Made by a program: the position numbers and the translations under genes. Below, one piece after another: positions 14,141 to 26,678 of a DNA stretch of 64,000 nt. The DNA comes from Seriola aureovittata. Taxonomy: Eukaryota; Chordata; Actinopteri; Carangiformes; Carangidae. The stretch is taken from NCBI RefSeq assembly GCF_021018895.1, contig NC_079375.1, forward strand, positions 16,551,992-16,615,991, in the 5' to 3' direction. Within the stretch, counting starts at the first letter, position 1. The number at the start of each line of letters is the position of its first letter. Below the pieces are notes generated by a model. That model was not told the origin of the DNA. It searched no databases and saw only the letters and a list, made by a program, of their open reading frames with translations.

Positions 14141-16926
14141 TAGTGGGACTCCGAGTGGTAGAGGAGCAAGAGGGACATCAACAGGCGAGAGATGAAATTG
14201 CTCAATACCATAACCAGCTTTTAGTCTTGCACTGTAAATCTGTGAATCCCAGTTCGCTCACTCAACTTAAAAAGTTTATTGGAAAGGACTTGCACACAAA
14301 CCTTTAGTTTATCACAGTACAGTAACCTGAAAGTTATGATTACACCACACACAAAGTAATGGTCCTATATGACCTTAGTCTGACTTTATTTCAAATCACA
14401 CAACAAATAATTTGTTGTTTGAGCATTTAATCCTATGTCATGTTAACAGGGAATTTATGTTTATTTTTGTCCCCTAAACAACTCACATGCAGGCATTTGG
14501 TAGACACTAGCTACAATACACATCATAAGGGGCCCCGCTTAGTGGGATTTTGGGGCACCAGCAGTGCACTGTATAGTGTCTTTATGGGAGGTTTAAGAGT
14601 GGTTATAGTTGTCAGTTTTGTGTTGAGACAACAAAACGTTTTTGTGTTCAGAATAACTTTTTTTTTGTTATGTAAAGTGAACTCTAATTGAGAACAAATT
14701 ATAACAATAAAGTTACTACTTGTCTCACAAACATGAAAACACTGAGTGCATATTTTATAACATTTTTTTTAGTTAATTCAACTATCAAAATATATTCGAA
14801 GTGCACAATGCATGTGTTGTTATATTGCTATATTGACTTTATGATTTAAGTAAAATGAAATCAAAAATTGCTGACTTAACAATGAGGGACTAGTGTTAAT
14901 GTGAGTGTTATGTCATTTTAACGCTCCTGAATATCAGAATAAATTTTACATCACAGATGGATTGAGGTTTACTGTGAAGATGTTGGCCTTTCTTTGGGTT
15001 ATCTGATGAAAATTCTCTATTATATAAAAGCTAATTGTGTGTCAAACAAAAGGGATTCATACCTTAGTGTTATATTACCTCTTGTAGGACATAATAGTCG
15101 AATCATAGGGTGTAATTTCCTTCCATCATTTACTATAAGATTATTAAGATGAACCTCATAGTGGATGATTATCTTCAGTGCTTCTCAGAGCAGCAAACCT
15201 AAACAGCCCCTAGGGCATTTGTTTGCATAGTAGTCAGTGCTGAAGTAGTAGGGTATGTCTATTCCATGACACTTGACACTTCTAATTTACCACATTTCTG
15301 AGAGAGATATTGCAACTCCTCCCTTACTCCACTTTCTGACAGCAATACTTATTAGTTAAGATTTTACACACAAAACAGATAATACTAAAATATGTTGTAT
15401 TGTTATAGAGCTTTCTAAAATATTTAGCCAGTTGCATCATGGGAAATATAGTATCCAGGGTTTTGAGGGCTTGACCCATACCAAGGACTGAACGTCTCAG
15501 CATGATATCTCAGCCTATGCTGATTTGATTTTGATCATGCTGATTTAATCTGTCCCTCGTAAGTCCCCCAACTTTTTAAAAAGTGAAGTCCTAAATCTGT
15601 GGAGTACCTCTTTAAAGCATCACAGCAGCAGAAGGACATACAAGGACAGATGCATAATTGTATGGATAAGATAAGAAAAGTAAAGCAAAAAACATAATAT
15701 GCTCCTGGCTGTGTGTCAGAAGAAAATAAATGTTTCACTTCAGCACCATGGACAGAGCCAGCATAATTTATACATTAGCGACATCTGAAATTACGTCATT
15801 CTTCCCTGCCTTCTTTTTGTTGCAGCCTGTATTACAACATCCTGTCCCCACAGCATATGGTGAGTCATAAAAAGCTAAAATAATGAACTGACAGAAAGCC
15901 TATTACTGGACCAAACCTGTTTTAACATCTCAGGCCAGCTGACCTGTCTATAAACAAGTAATAACCTTTCCATTGAAGCACTGTTTCTGTTTCAGCAGCC
16001 AGCTGACCGGTGTAAGCGACCAGCTGACAGTCTTGAGATCAGTGGTGTTGGAAAGGCTCTTGGATTTCCTGTGGGGATGAGATCAAAACTACAGTAAGTG
16101 ACCTCCAGCCTGCTGGCTGGCTTCCCACAGAAGCAAGGACCCTGTAAAACGTGTTACTGAGTCCCCCGAGCATTTCTTTTAACCAACAGCTTACTAAGAA
16201 AACATGCAGCTAACATCTTTAGAGGCAGATTCAACCCAAAAAGTCTATTTCTATGCATGGCAAAAAACAGTTGCAGAGAAGTAAACAGGCATGATGCTAC
16301 TTGCTCAACATAGAAAACTGCCACTAATTATTTTTTTATCCAATTATGATTTTTCTCAAACAGGATCCACACTCAACATATAAGGCTACATAATGCGCCA
16401 GAGATCATAAATCTGCCAATACAGTATATCCACAGAAATGACTCACAAAGCTCCTCCCGCTCAACAAACTGCAGCCTCCAGCTGTCAACAAGCAGAGCCG
16501 TTGATTCATGCAGCTGGGTTCAAGCAAGGGACAGGGATTTCACATGACGTCATCAGTCAGCGACCATGAAAAAAATCTGACCTGCTGCTCCACATGGTAC
16601 CAGGTGCTGCTTCATGATCACTATTTTGGGAAGAGACATGGATGTGTTATGCCAACTGGACACTTCTCTGTCTTACCTCTCCCCCTAATAATGCACTCTC
16701 TGGTACATAATGTTGAAACCAGCATGCTTAAGTGCAATGACTCCTCATTTGGTCCATCTCTGTTTAGTTCGATTGATCCCTCTCCGTCCACATGCTGTGA
16801 TTTCTCCTCCTCTCTCCCCTTCTCTCTCTTTTTTCTTCTCTGCCTCTTTAACAGGCAGCAGCTCTTAATGATCCGACTCACTCAATCTGTCCCTTCATCT
16901 CTGACAAGGGCACCCACCCTTAAGAA

Positions 16927-16927
<1 letters not shown>

Positions 16928-16994
<67 letters not shown>
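16928..16994. repeat. (TG)n microsatellite
   Basis: About 33 TG units with one break (GTTG) near 16963. It gives rise to spurious cysteine-valine frames. Confidence 0.95.
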
Positions 16995-16996
<2 letters not shown>

Positions 16997-17702
16997 CTTG
17001 AAGCACTGCCTCCAATTACAAATGAATCACCGTGCTGAGTCACTCACCCCCTCCCCATCTCTCCCCTCAGGCACACCAAGCTCTGCTGAACTTACACACA
17101 CGTTGTGTATATACACACTATGTTCCTGCATGAGGAACACTAGCTGAGGAAAAACACAGATAACAAGCCGAGAGCTAAGAGCCAGGATCAATTCCCTGTG
17201 TATCAGCTCTTAGGATTTGTGTAAGTGAGAGAGAGCAGGTATATATTTCAGGAAAACTAAAAATGTAACTGAGAGGATAAGCAGAAAGAGGAGAGAGAGA
17301 GGCACCATCTGCAGTCATGGATCAAATGAAAGTGTAGTGTGTGTATCTGCTTTCCTCATCATGAAGATTAATGATGTTTGTTTTCCAGCATAAACATCCT
17401 CGGAAAGATTGTGGGAACATTGGCAGAGCTCCGGCCCGTGGATCAGTGAGCACACAGCTGAGATAGAAATGCTCACAGCTGTAGTCTGCAGCATGCTGAA
17501 CTCACACCTCTTTCACACAGGAGGCCAAAGCTGTGATCAAAGGTGAATGTTTCGTGTTGTCTAATGCCATGTCAGTGAAGTCTTTGTGCGATTTTAAACT
17601 TGTCACCAAATCCTGTTCATAGTATCAGCATTTCTTGAGAGATAGTAAAGTTTTGTGTCAGTGAAAAAAATATATTTTGTGACTTATCTCTGGTGCTGTC
17701 GT

Positions 17703-18175
17703 TAGTGTTGGAAAGTAAGTGCATTTACTCAAGTACTTTACTTTGGCATTGCTATTACTATACACTTAAGAAGACAGTTATAGTTTAAGCTACCCAAAAG
17801 TATATGAAACAGTTAAAATTGGGGCGTCTCTGGGGCTCGGTCCTTGCCGCTGCGGCCATGGGTTCGGGTCCGACCTGTGGCCCTTTGCAGCATATCATCC
17901 CCTCTCTCTCGCCCCAGTTTTCCTGTCTCTCTTTCATTCTATCTAGAATAAAGGCATAAACGGCCCCAAAAAATAACAAAAAAGGACAAAAAAAAGAAAA
18001 AAAGAAACAGTTAAAATTAGCAACCACAACATTAAAAATCTGCTAAAATATTACATCAGTAATAATGATCCAACAATACAGTGATATTATGTTGCCAGGC
18101 CACTCTTCCTTTTCTGAGTTGTTGCCAAAATGTACTTTTACTAAATTTTGAAGGCAGGATCTTTACTAGTATTTT
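17703..18175 (+). mobile_element. MITE-like repeat split by a SINE insertion
   Basis: The left part (GTTGGAAAGTAAGTGCATTTACTCAAGTACTTTAC) and the right part (TCAGTAATAATGATCCAAC, then CCTTTTCTGAG, TGTACTTTTACT and GGCAGGATCTTTACT) match, in order, a very common teleost repeat whose consensus I recall. The middle is interrupted by a separate SINE at 17821-18003. The family name and exact ends are uncertain. Confidence 0.6.
17821..18003 (+). mobile_element. tRNA-derived SINE with 15-bp target-site duplication
   Basis: The insertion is flanked by the perfect direct repeat GAAACAGTTAAAATT (17806-17820 and 18004-18018). Inside there is a pol III B-box-like GGTTCGGGTCC, then the family words GACCTGTGGCCCTTTGCAGCAT and CCCCTCTCTCTCGCCCC, and an AATAAAGGCA plus A-rich tail. 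The order head, B box, body, A-rich tail and the duplication all agree with retroposition in + orientation. Confidence 0.85.
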
Positions 18176-18529
18176 CATGTTCTTATAGTTTCTTAATACA
18201 AAACAATGTCTACTTGCGAGCCATTGTCTACAGGTAAACCAAAGAAATGTTGCATTCATCAGGAGGCCAGAAACATGACCCAAAATGAATGATGCTGCTC
18301 CATATCTACCTGTCGAGTAAATGAACACATTCACAGAACAACTAAGCAAAGATGATAATATGTCAATGTGTTTCCAGCTTACTACACTACCTGTAAGTGG
18401 AGAAAAATCAGTTAATGTGGCTTGCAATACTTTTTTAGAGACTATTAGAGGTCAATTATCCAGTTATGTAGCAGAAATGTGTTTTCCTATTTTATTTTTT
18501 TCTATCTTGTTATTCATCTTGATCTTGAT

Positions 18530-18585
18530 CTTAGATTTATACTGTGACCTTGTAGGGGTCCTGACCCCCAGTTTGGGAACCACTG
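18530..18585 (-). mobile_element. terminal fragment of a hAT-type element
   Basis: Read on the minus strand it begins CAGTGGTTCCCAAACTG and continues GGGGGTCAGGACCCCTAC. This is the end sequence I know from non-autonomous hAT elements of vertebrates. The opposite end was not found, so this may be a solo end or the element may be badly decayed. Confidence 0.55.
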
Positions 18586-19329
18586 CTCTAGTGGTATCTA
18601 GGCATGCAGATAGTTTCTGGAGGGTTTTGCCAAAGTTTTGAGATCTCCATCTCTAATAACCTTCAGACCTCACTGTCAACAGTTTTCATTCATAAGACTT
18701 TCAGCTGAGGAAATTCCCCCAATGAAAACTGCTGATAGCATCTTCTGTGGATTATCCAGGGTAACATGGACACAGATTGTGGAAAGATATTGCACTATTT
18801 TATTTTTATATATTTTTTCCAATGCTGTGGGCACCACAATCAAAATTCGATTCACTTGTAGTGATTGGAACAGAAATCTCAGAAGTGGTTATTTGCCATT
18901 TGGTTATCCATGTTCACTTGTCTTTTGATTTCTAATGATTGCAAGGATAGGGTAGGATAGTGAAAAAAAAATCTCTACCTGCTACAATTTGGAACCAAAC
19001 CAATATAATCTGCTCAAAGTGAAAGGCCAAACAAAAAATCGTTATATCGGACCACTGTGTATTTCCCTATGACACCATCCCTGTCTCCCTCTCCTCAGGG
19101 AGGGAGCACTCAGTTTGTTGATGAGAGGAGAAGCACTGCAGTCACACTACCGTTAGAAAGTAGGTCACTTATCCCACGTTTCACTGCATGCCCGAAGCAG
19201 ATGGGTGACAGTGGTAATTGGCATCAGGGACTATGGCATGCTGTGATGGCTCTCTCTCCTGAGATACCGCATCTCTACCTTTCCCCCTGCTGTCTGTAGG
19301 AGTGTTTGCTAATGCTTGGCTGCCAAAGT

Positions 19330-19354
19330 AAAAAAAAAAAAAAAAAAAAAAAAA
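19330..19354 (+). repeat. poly(A) run of 25
   Basis: An uninterrupted run of 25 A. No element body ending at it was recognised, so it is listed as a simple repeat. Confidence 0.9.
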
Positions 19355-19714
19355 CCTCCACCCCACCCTTACCCACAGGGAACATAAGCACATAAGGTCA
19401 TGGTGTGTCAGGATTTCAAAGATATATCAAAAACTTTTTCTGCAGAACTGGAGCCATGCCATTTTCATTTTACACTCTATTGTTTGCTAAATACAGAATT
19501 TAGGTCCATCTGCTATGGTTTGGCTGGACTAAGATCATTTTTGGATGCAAGTCTTCAACACATAAAATCATGGCAATAAGTACACTAAACAAATAAATAC
19601 ACGCACAACAAAATAGGACAAACTACATTTGTACCACCAAAATTATTATCCGTAAAATGCTGATGTCACTCCATCTGATTACCTAATTTTAAGACTATAG
19701 TCAACAGTCATGCT

Positions 19715-20060
19715 AGCAGCTCTGTGATGCCGTGAGCACAGCAATGCTTTAGACTAAGTGCCAACATTTATATTCACACATGCTGTTTAGCAGGTATAAT
19801 GTTTATCATGTTCTCATCGCAGTTTAACATGTTAGCATGCAGATATTTCCTAACACACTAAACACAAAAGACTAAGTAGCTGAGGCTGATGGGGATGTCA
19901 TTAGTTTTGCTGGTAGATGGTCATAAGGGACAAATTTAAATTTTGACCTGATGATAAGCGCTGGTTGAAAAGTCAAGGAAGTCACCAAATGTTGTTACAA
20001 TAAATCCTGAGGGGAACATGAACGTCTGTTCCAAATGTTATGTTATGTATATTTCACAAA
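19715..20060 (+). repeat. dispersed teleost repeat, unclassified
   Basis: Phrases such as GTTTAGCAGGTATAATGTTTA, GTTAGCATGCAG, CTGAGGCTGATGGG, ATGTCATTAGTTTTGCTGG, AAATTTTGACCTGATGATAAGCG and CCTGAGGGGAACATGAACGTCTG appear in the order of a repeat that I have met in many acanthomorph genomes. No open frame and no clear terminal repeats are visible. Class unknown. Confidence 0.6.
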
Positions 20061-21690
20061 AAAATAATGTCAGCCCCAATATAGCACTAGAGGAAATGTC
20101 AGGCGATCACAAAAGTCAGTTAGATTCATCCTCTGGGGACCACAAATGTCCAAAGTGGTGTGGTGCAACAACAGACTGGCATTTCCTTCCTTAAAAACTT
20201 CAACTCATAATATTAAAAGTCATGATCATTACTAGCCAAGCTAATGCTGCCATTAAAACCCTGTAACTGAAACTAATAAATAAGGTTTCACCTAAATGAA
20301 ACCACCACTGTCTACACCCTCATCATTACAAATCAGGGTCTCCAGCCATGAAGCACGGTCAATTAGAGAATAATCATATCATTTGAATTGTCTGTCAGCT
20401 ATCAGAATGGATTAAACAGGATCTCATAGCGTACATTAATTGCATCCAACCATCCACTGGAGTCAGTGTCCTTCCTCACTGTCAGCCAGTACAGTATGTA
20501 CTTCATTGTGAAGAAAGGTGGACACCTAGTGGTAGAAGCAGCAACTCTATTATAATTCGGATAGACTGAAATGGGCATAAATGATTGCTCTTGTGCTGTT
20601 TTCTCAAACAGTGACAAAGAACACAAACAAAATCATCACTTTAATTTTCAAACTTTTATATCTATATTAACTTTACATAACATAAAATATATATTTATAG
20701 ATTAGTTGGTGTAATTACTCTAATTTTTATAACATTCACTCTCAGCCACTCATTTGCCTTAATGTCTTTTTATCCTTTCAATTACTCAATTAGACTGGAA
20801 TGAACAAATCAAATGCCATTGTGCTTTGTTTTTTCTCCATGCCCTCAGAGGTCTGCGAGTGCTACAGGAATAGTCTGTTCCCCGAGAGCCACAGCTGCTG
20901 TTCTGCTGAGAGAGCTCATGAAGAATTTGTCAAAGTGAACCCTTATGACCGCTGATGAAGATTTATGGGATCCTGTGTCACCCACCTGCTCCTTTTTTCA
21001 CCCCCACTCAGGCCCGATGCCCCGCTTTTCACCTTGCACCACCCCCCTCTACCACCCCAAACTCACACCCACACACACACATAGGTGCCTATTAGTTTTT
21101 CATTTCTGTGCTACTGCTTTTCATCTATCCGCTGTTCTCAACATCTTCTCACTGCTTGTTAGAGATGACAGAAATAGTGTGCTTGATGACTCACTACACC
21201 CAAGTCTTTTCAGACACCAGGTGCTGTCAACAAGCATTTGTGCCTATGGAAAAAAAAACAAAAAAAACATCATGAATTCATATCATCTTGAGAGTCCTGT
21301 GAAACACATGTATCTATTCAGACATGAACTACTTTCCAAATGTTTAAGAAAAGCAGTAGCCCTTTGATGTAACAGCTGTTGTTCAGAGACGCAGGCAGGC
21401 AGTACACCACGTCTTGAGCTATATAAGATGATCTGTACATACAGAATGAGCATAAAACTGCATGACATGTCAGCCTCATACAGATCTGTATCCTTACCAC
21501 AGTCTGAGGCCAAAAACTGCTTTCATTAGTAATCACATTCATGACTTAAAGGGGATTATATACATGTAGAATTTAAGTTTGCCCAGAAAAAATCTGTAAT
21601 GAAATGCTTTTTGCCATAATTTTAAAAACTAAATACTAGCTACAGAACAGTTCCCCAACTATTATTAAGTGAAGTCTGTGACATCTTTAC

Positions 21691-22167
21691 AGTGGCAAGA
21701 AAGTACGGGAACCCTTTGGAATTATGTGTATTTCTTTATAAATTTGTCTTAATATGTAGTCAGATCTTACAGTCATACAGTACATGACATTAACTAAAGC
21801 TAAGAAGCGTCTGCTGATGTGAACCTTGCCACACAAAACCGATCTCAGGAGACTTGGGATCAAGAATTTGTTGATTTGCCTAAAGCTGAACAGGCTACAG
21901 AGCTACAGCGTTTAGATATTCATCAGCCCCCAGTTACACAAACGGTCTATAAATGGAAATAACTTACTTCTGTGGTTACTCTCCTTAAATGTCCTCCTGA
22001 GAATGACTGAGCTGAAGCAGTTTCTGAAGCAGGAAGAATGGTGCAAAACTCCTCCTGAACATTGTGCAGGTCTGATCAGCAGCTACTGCAAGAGCTTGTT
22101 TGAGGTTATTGTTGCCAAAGGAGGTTTAACCAGTTATTAAATCTAAGGGTTCACTTACTTTTTCCAC
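21691..22167 (+). mobile_element. degenerate TIR DNA-transposon remnant
   Basis: The left end reads GTGGCAAGAAAGTACGGGAACCC. The reverse complement of the right end reads GTGGAAAAAGTAAGTGAACCC, giving imperfect terminal inverted repeats of about 25 bp over a 477-bp element. The inside contains broken coding-like sequence with stops, including GAATGGTGCAAAACTCCTCC and CATTGTGCAGGTCTGATCAG, which I recall from internally deleted teleost copies. It cannot be active. The superfamily (Tc1/mariner-like or other) is uncertain. Confidence 0.55.
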
Positions 22168-22466
22168 AAGACTATCAAACTTTTAGTCTTAAAACCTGAC
22201 ACTGACTCAAATGACGTCAATTGAGGACATTTATCAGATTTCATGTTACTCCCTTTGGAGCCACAGCGACTTAATACACCTGTTTTGACATAAGCAGTAA
22301 TACTCCCGAAAGACCTATAAATATACTTTGATGTATATAAAAATGGTGGAATTCCCCTTTGAGTCAGTTGACATTAGAGTCTCTAATGCATCCATACACC
22401 AGTTTCTTTATGTAACTCAAATACGTAGGCTGAAACAAAAGCTTAGCTCCTTTTGACCAGATTTAA

Positions 22467-22472
22467 TTTATT
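22467..22472 (-). terminator. candidate poly(A) signal of mul1
   Basis: TTTATT on the + strand reads AATAAA on the minus strand, about 405 bp past the mul1 stop. It would give a 3' UTR of ordinary length. Cleavage site not determined. Confidence 0.4.
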
Positions 22473-22876
22473 CGTTAGTCACTCTGAGACAGCAGCAGCC
22501 ATATAAATTATCAGAATAAGGCACATGACAAACATGTAGGAAAATAAACATTTCTATTGCATATATTTACACGCTTTTTCCAATTACTTGATTTTCTTGT
22601 ATTTCTAACCATTTCAGGTAAAAGTACTCACTGAAACTCTGTAGTGAACAACACCTTTGCACAGTATCGTTATAATTCACATTTTCTGAATACATACAGT
22701 ACATACATACAGTCCTTAAAAGAAAATGTATATTGTTGGCAGTAATGAGATTCAAAGAGTTAATTTTGCCCTTTTTTTTAGGTGTGAGTGCAGCAGTTTA
22801 GACCTTTGAGGTGTAAAGCTGGTACAGTTTGTATGGTGGTTAAGTTCCACTGAGGTCAAATGGTCTCATAGGTGCC

Positions 22877-25001
22877 TCAGACATGAAAGAGTGGCACCAC
22901 TCTGCTGATATTCTGTCTACAAATGGGGCATAGGCGCCGTGGAAGGGCCTGGTAGCAGCTGTGGCAGCAGCACACGTGCCCACAGTCCAGCAGAATACAG
23001 TCCCGTGGCTGACAGAGGCAAATCACACAGGCATTCTCTATGTGATTCTCGCCCACATCTTGAAGGGCCTCGGAGTCCGCTGCAGCAGCAGGCTCCCTGC
23101 GGGCTTCAGCCCGACGCCTCTCATGTTCCCTCCTTAACTGCTCCCACTCCCGTTGAACTTTTAAGTGGTTGTAGTAGCGTCGACCGACCCAGAGGAGGAC
23201 CGCTGCACCGGCCAAAGCAGAGGCAACGGTCAGCGCCTTCCACCAAACAGCCATGTCCTCTAGATCATGTCGCAGGGCATCAGAGTCCGTGATGCTCAAG
23301 AAGTACTGTGCACTGTTAGAAGGGGGTCGAAGATTCAGGGTGTCATCTGTATCCAGTATCAACTCACCTACACCTGTGAGAGTTGCACCCACCTGGGGAA
23401 AAGAGGGGAATATTTACATAATGTATCATGAAGATCAATATTTGCCCTAGAGGTGAGAAAAAAAATCATTTTTGCTTCCTGAATTGAATATGAATTAATT
23501 ACTGAGATATATAAATTAAAAATGTTAGTATCTCATATACCAACTGACTTTGAGCATTTCCTCAGTCTCCAGTTGCCCTTTAAGCTTCTCCCCACTGAAG
23601 TATTGTCCTACGATGTCACCCAAGCTGTAATTGACCTGGTGAAACTTCTCATGGGTAATCTCCATGTGCACTCCGGAGGCCTGCAAAGGGCACAGGACTC
23701 TGACTGCGGTCTCATCTGATCCCACTAACACAAAGGGCACTGAATTCACGCTTTGGTGCATGACTTGCTCCCTGTCTATCCTGCAACAGGTAGAAAGAAG
23801 AACAATGGGTCTTTTTAGTCAACAGATAGGATACAGACAAAAGATCAAAGATAAAATTAAGTGATATCATTTTAATAATCTGAGATTGGGCTAACAGAAA
23901 GACTGCATGCAGAACAGGGTTGTGGAATTTGAAAGTTGTGAGCATTGACAATGAATAAAGTTGTCTGCATGTGGAAATTATATAGGTAATAATTGCTATG
24001 TATTTAAAAAAAAGTGATCATCAAAGAGTCATCATGGAATCCTAATGCTGTACTATCTTGACATGTTTTGCTCACCAACTGCCTGAAAGGCTGTTCCACA
24101 CAAGCCTGTGTTCTCTCAACATGAATTTCTGCAACACTCCGACAATTTCTTTTTGGAAGTGACTCCTCAGAGGCTCGCCTACTGGTTGCACAGCACCTAC
24201 ATACACAAGCATACATAACAGAGAGTGAGTAAGTAAGTAAGTAAGTAAGTAAAGAAGCGTACACATCTTTCAGTGGACACATATGGATCAACTCTTGTCT
24301 GTATCAGAAACACTGATTACCTTCAATGACAGCATACTGTAGACACGCTCCTGGAGTTGCTTTCAAAATATCTTTGAGTTTCCCATCTATGGTGAAGTGT
24401 GGAGCATCCTGACAACACAAGACACACATTGTTAGTGTATGCAGCATACATACTGTAGTAAACTGTCACACAAAATTCAGCTTTTATTTATTTTTTTTAA
24501 CTTTTCCCAAGTTTTTACTTTTTTTGCACAGTCTACTTCTTCAGTCCTCTAAAAAACTATGCACTTTGTTACAGCGGCTGCAATTAGATACTGCTTCAGC
24601 CACGAGCCTAATACTTTAAGTTGGTAATAACTGGCCTAAAAGAGTGGCCTCCTCTGTAAACATGGTTTAGAGACATTAGCAGTGTTGATCTACCTAAAGA
24701 GGATTTCTAGCAGAATGTGAAAGTTGAAGATTGTTAACATGGCTTCACAACTAATCCCATTCCTACCTGTGGTTTGTCTAAACCACAGGTAGGAATGGGT
24801 CTAGCATGACAAAAAGAAAAGTATAAATTTGCAAAATATAAAGTTATGTAAAACTATGTTCAATACAGAGGATCCACAACTAACATCAAGTTTATCTGCT
24901 GTGGTCCGGCTCTTCCTGTAGAGATAATAGCAGATGCCTGAGAAGGCAAGACTGGCCCCAAGACACACTGCCTCTGTAATCGTCACAGAAAATCCATCCA
25001 T
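22877..25001 (-). CDS. mul1: mitochondrial E3 ubiquitin/SUMO ligase 1 (MUL1/MAPL)
   Basis: An outer-mitochondrial-membrane RING ligase acting on, for example, mitofusin and DRP1 in mammals. Minus-strand coding exons: 25001-24885, 24408-24321, 24196-24076, 23780-23549 and 23392-22877. All junctions are in frame, giving 357 residues (human about 352). The start is MDGFSVTITEAVCLG, and residues about 8-28 form the first membrane segment. An intermembrane region follows, including YAVIEGAVQPVGEPL, REHRLVWNSL, NSVPFVLV and ETEEMLKVGATLTGVGEL. A second membrane segment spans about 237-255. The C-terminal RING is C3HC4: C308, C311, C323, H325, C329, C332, C341, C344. One donor is GTCAGT and one GTTAGT, both weaker than usual. 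A separate 5' noncoding exon is inferred near 26679. In human, MUL1 sits by CAMK2N1, not by ALG3; this may be the mul1a/b ohnologue. Confidence 0.93.
24229..24252. repeat. (GTAA)n tetranucleotide repeat in mul1 intron
   Basis: Six GTAA units lie 33 bp upstream (in mul1 sense) of the exon that starts at 24196. On the minus strand it reads TTAC repeats, within the polypyrimidine side of that intron. Confidence 0.9.
24756..24799. repeat. perfect 20-bp inverted repeat (hairpin) in mul1 intron
   Basis: The left arm 24756-24775 (CCCATTCCTACC...GGTTT) and the right arm 24780-24799 are exact reverse complements, separated by the 4-base loop GTCT. Three more pairs (24751-24753 with 24802-24804) follow after a two-base mismatch. 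It lies in the intron between mul1 coding exons 1 and 2. Confidence 0.95.
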
Positions 25002-25489
25002 TGCCTCTGGGTCTGTTGTCACTGCTCTAGGAGCAAACCTGCACAAACATATGATATGTAAGAATGTCAATAAATCAACTGTCACAGTTTACAGTGTGTG
25101 TGAAATTTAGTATTGACTCACCTGAGGTAAGTGTGGAACAAATAATACAGTATATTGTGATATAGCCTCATAAAATATATTGATTCAATGCCATAAACTC
25201 TGTATTACATTCTTTTGAAATATTGAGGAATAGAATAAATTACATTTAAGAGTAAGTATTTGCATTTATGATGACAGAAATGTGCATGTAGTTGAGCTTA
25301 ATGCACTGACATCAGTTCGTTATGCTTTCAATTGGTCATCATCAAACCCATTTTAAGTCAGTAAAATAACATATAACATCGTGAATATACATGCAGGGTT
25401 ACTGACACATGACCTGTATGTCACATGACTTGTTTGTTGTCAAGAACCATAAGAAATTACATCAAACACTGCAAGATGTAAATAATATA

Positions 25490-25843
25490 AATAATTTAAC
25501 GATTATCATTATTGATTAATCAGCTGGTTATTTATTTCCTTGATTAATTGCCTGGTCAATAAAACATCCAAAAACAGTGAAAATCCAAATCACAATATTC
25601 TAGAGCACAAGGTAATGTTATTTATGCCAATACTGATACAGCATGTTCATGTTGTCAATCTACAACTTACGACAATGTAAGAACAAGAAAAGCAGCAAAT
25701 TCTCTCATTTGAGAAGCTGGAACCAGAGAGTGTTTGTGTTTGTTAGAAATTGCTTAAATGATACAATTCACCTATCAACCTAGTTGCTGATTAATTTTCT
25801 TGCGATCAACTGATTGACACATACATACATATTGCAGCTTTAG
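25490..25843 (+). mobile_element. non-autonomous DNA element (MITE) in mul1 intron 1
   Basis: Contains CGATTATCATTATTGATTAATC, AAAACAGTGAAAATCC, AAGCAGCAAATTCTCTCATTTGAG, AAGCTGGAACCAGAG and TTGCTGATTAATTTTCTTGCGATC, and ends near ATTGCAGCTTTAG. This matches a very common teleost repeat rich in ATTAATCGATTA-like words. A second, older copy sits in alg3 intron 1 in the same orientation. Confidence 0.65.
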
Positions 25844-26678
25844 CAATATTACAAATCAAGCTAGAAATAAATTAAGTGATACATTTCAGTTTTTACAATT
25901 CAACAGTGTTATGGAACTTGCCTGTGTTTACAGCTTACATTTATGAGTTTTATTCACTTTCAAAATTATGAGTGAGGATTGATAAGGACTGCCAAAAATA
26001 CTTCTACATTCAAATAGTTAGTTCAGAGGATTCTGGAAATACCATGAGAGACCACCAGTCTGTTTAACAAACCAGATTTTTTTGTTACAAAGAATGCCAA
26101 ACATTTATTTTCGAATGTAATGCCATTGTAGGAGAGAAGCAAACTGGGGTTATGACTTGGCAATGACTAGGGCTATGACTACACAAGTTAAACGGTTGCT
26201 TGTATGCAGATAAAATTGCAATAATAAACCCAAACTATGAAGGTAACAGAAAGACACAAAGACAATATGACAACTTTAACTAGCTTGTTAGAATTTAGCA
26301 TTTGACTTCCTCGAAAAGCAGCAGTCACAGCATAAAGTCAATGCTGATATTAAAAAATAGGGAACAATATGCAGACAGTCAATTTTCATTATTTTCATTC
26401 TCACTTAAATGAGATCATTTTCTTTCAAATCTTGGTCAGCTAATATTAGCTGCTAGTCAGCTAACGTTGCTATGGCAGCATCAGCAGTGACCCCTTACAA
26501 TTTATGTTTTGTAAAACAACTATCGTTAGCATTATCCATCGCTAGCACAGCCCAGTGGAGATAGGTCTGACTATGAAGGACTAAACTTTAGCTAACCATA
26601 CGTGCAACTATAATTCATGTATAAAAGTATATATGTCTTATTGATCAAGTAAGACAAATAATAGGTTTGTTTTCTTAC

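Larger units (their letters stand above)
14141..22466. other. intergenic region with transposon remnants, no gene recognised
   Basis: The stretch between the 5' end of camk2n2 and the 3' end of mul1. I find no exon chain here. It is AT-rich and holds a TG microsatellite (16928-16994), a nested MITE/SINE (about 17703-18175), a hAT-type end (18530-18585), a 25-base A run (19330-19354), a dispersed teleost repeat (about 19715-20060) and a degenerate TIR transposon (21691-22167). The rest looks like ordinary non-coding sequence. Confidence 0.55.

Noticed and set aside
15432..15452. GCATCATGGGAAATATAGTA, resembling a ZNF143/THAP11-type promoter motif
   Set aside because: It is imperfect, isolated and far from any start codon found here.
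16508..17038. A 176-codon + frame
   Set aside because: It ends in a TG microsatellite (CVCVCV) and has no recognisable domain or splice partners.
22939..23292. A 117-codon + frame opposite the mul1 last exon
   Set aside because: A shadow of the mul1 RING exon on the other strand.
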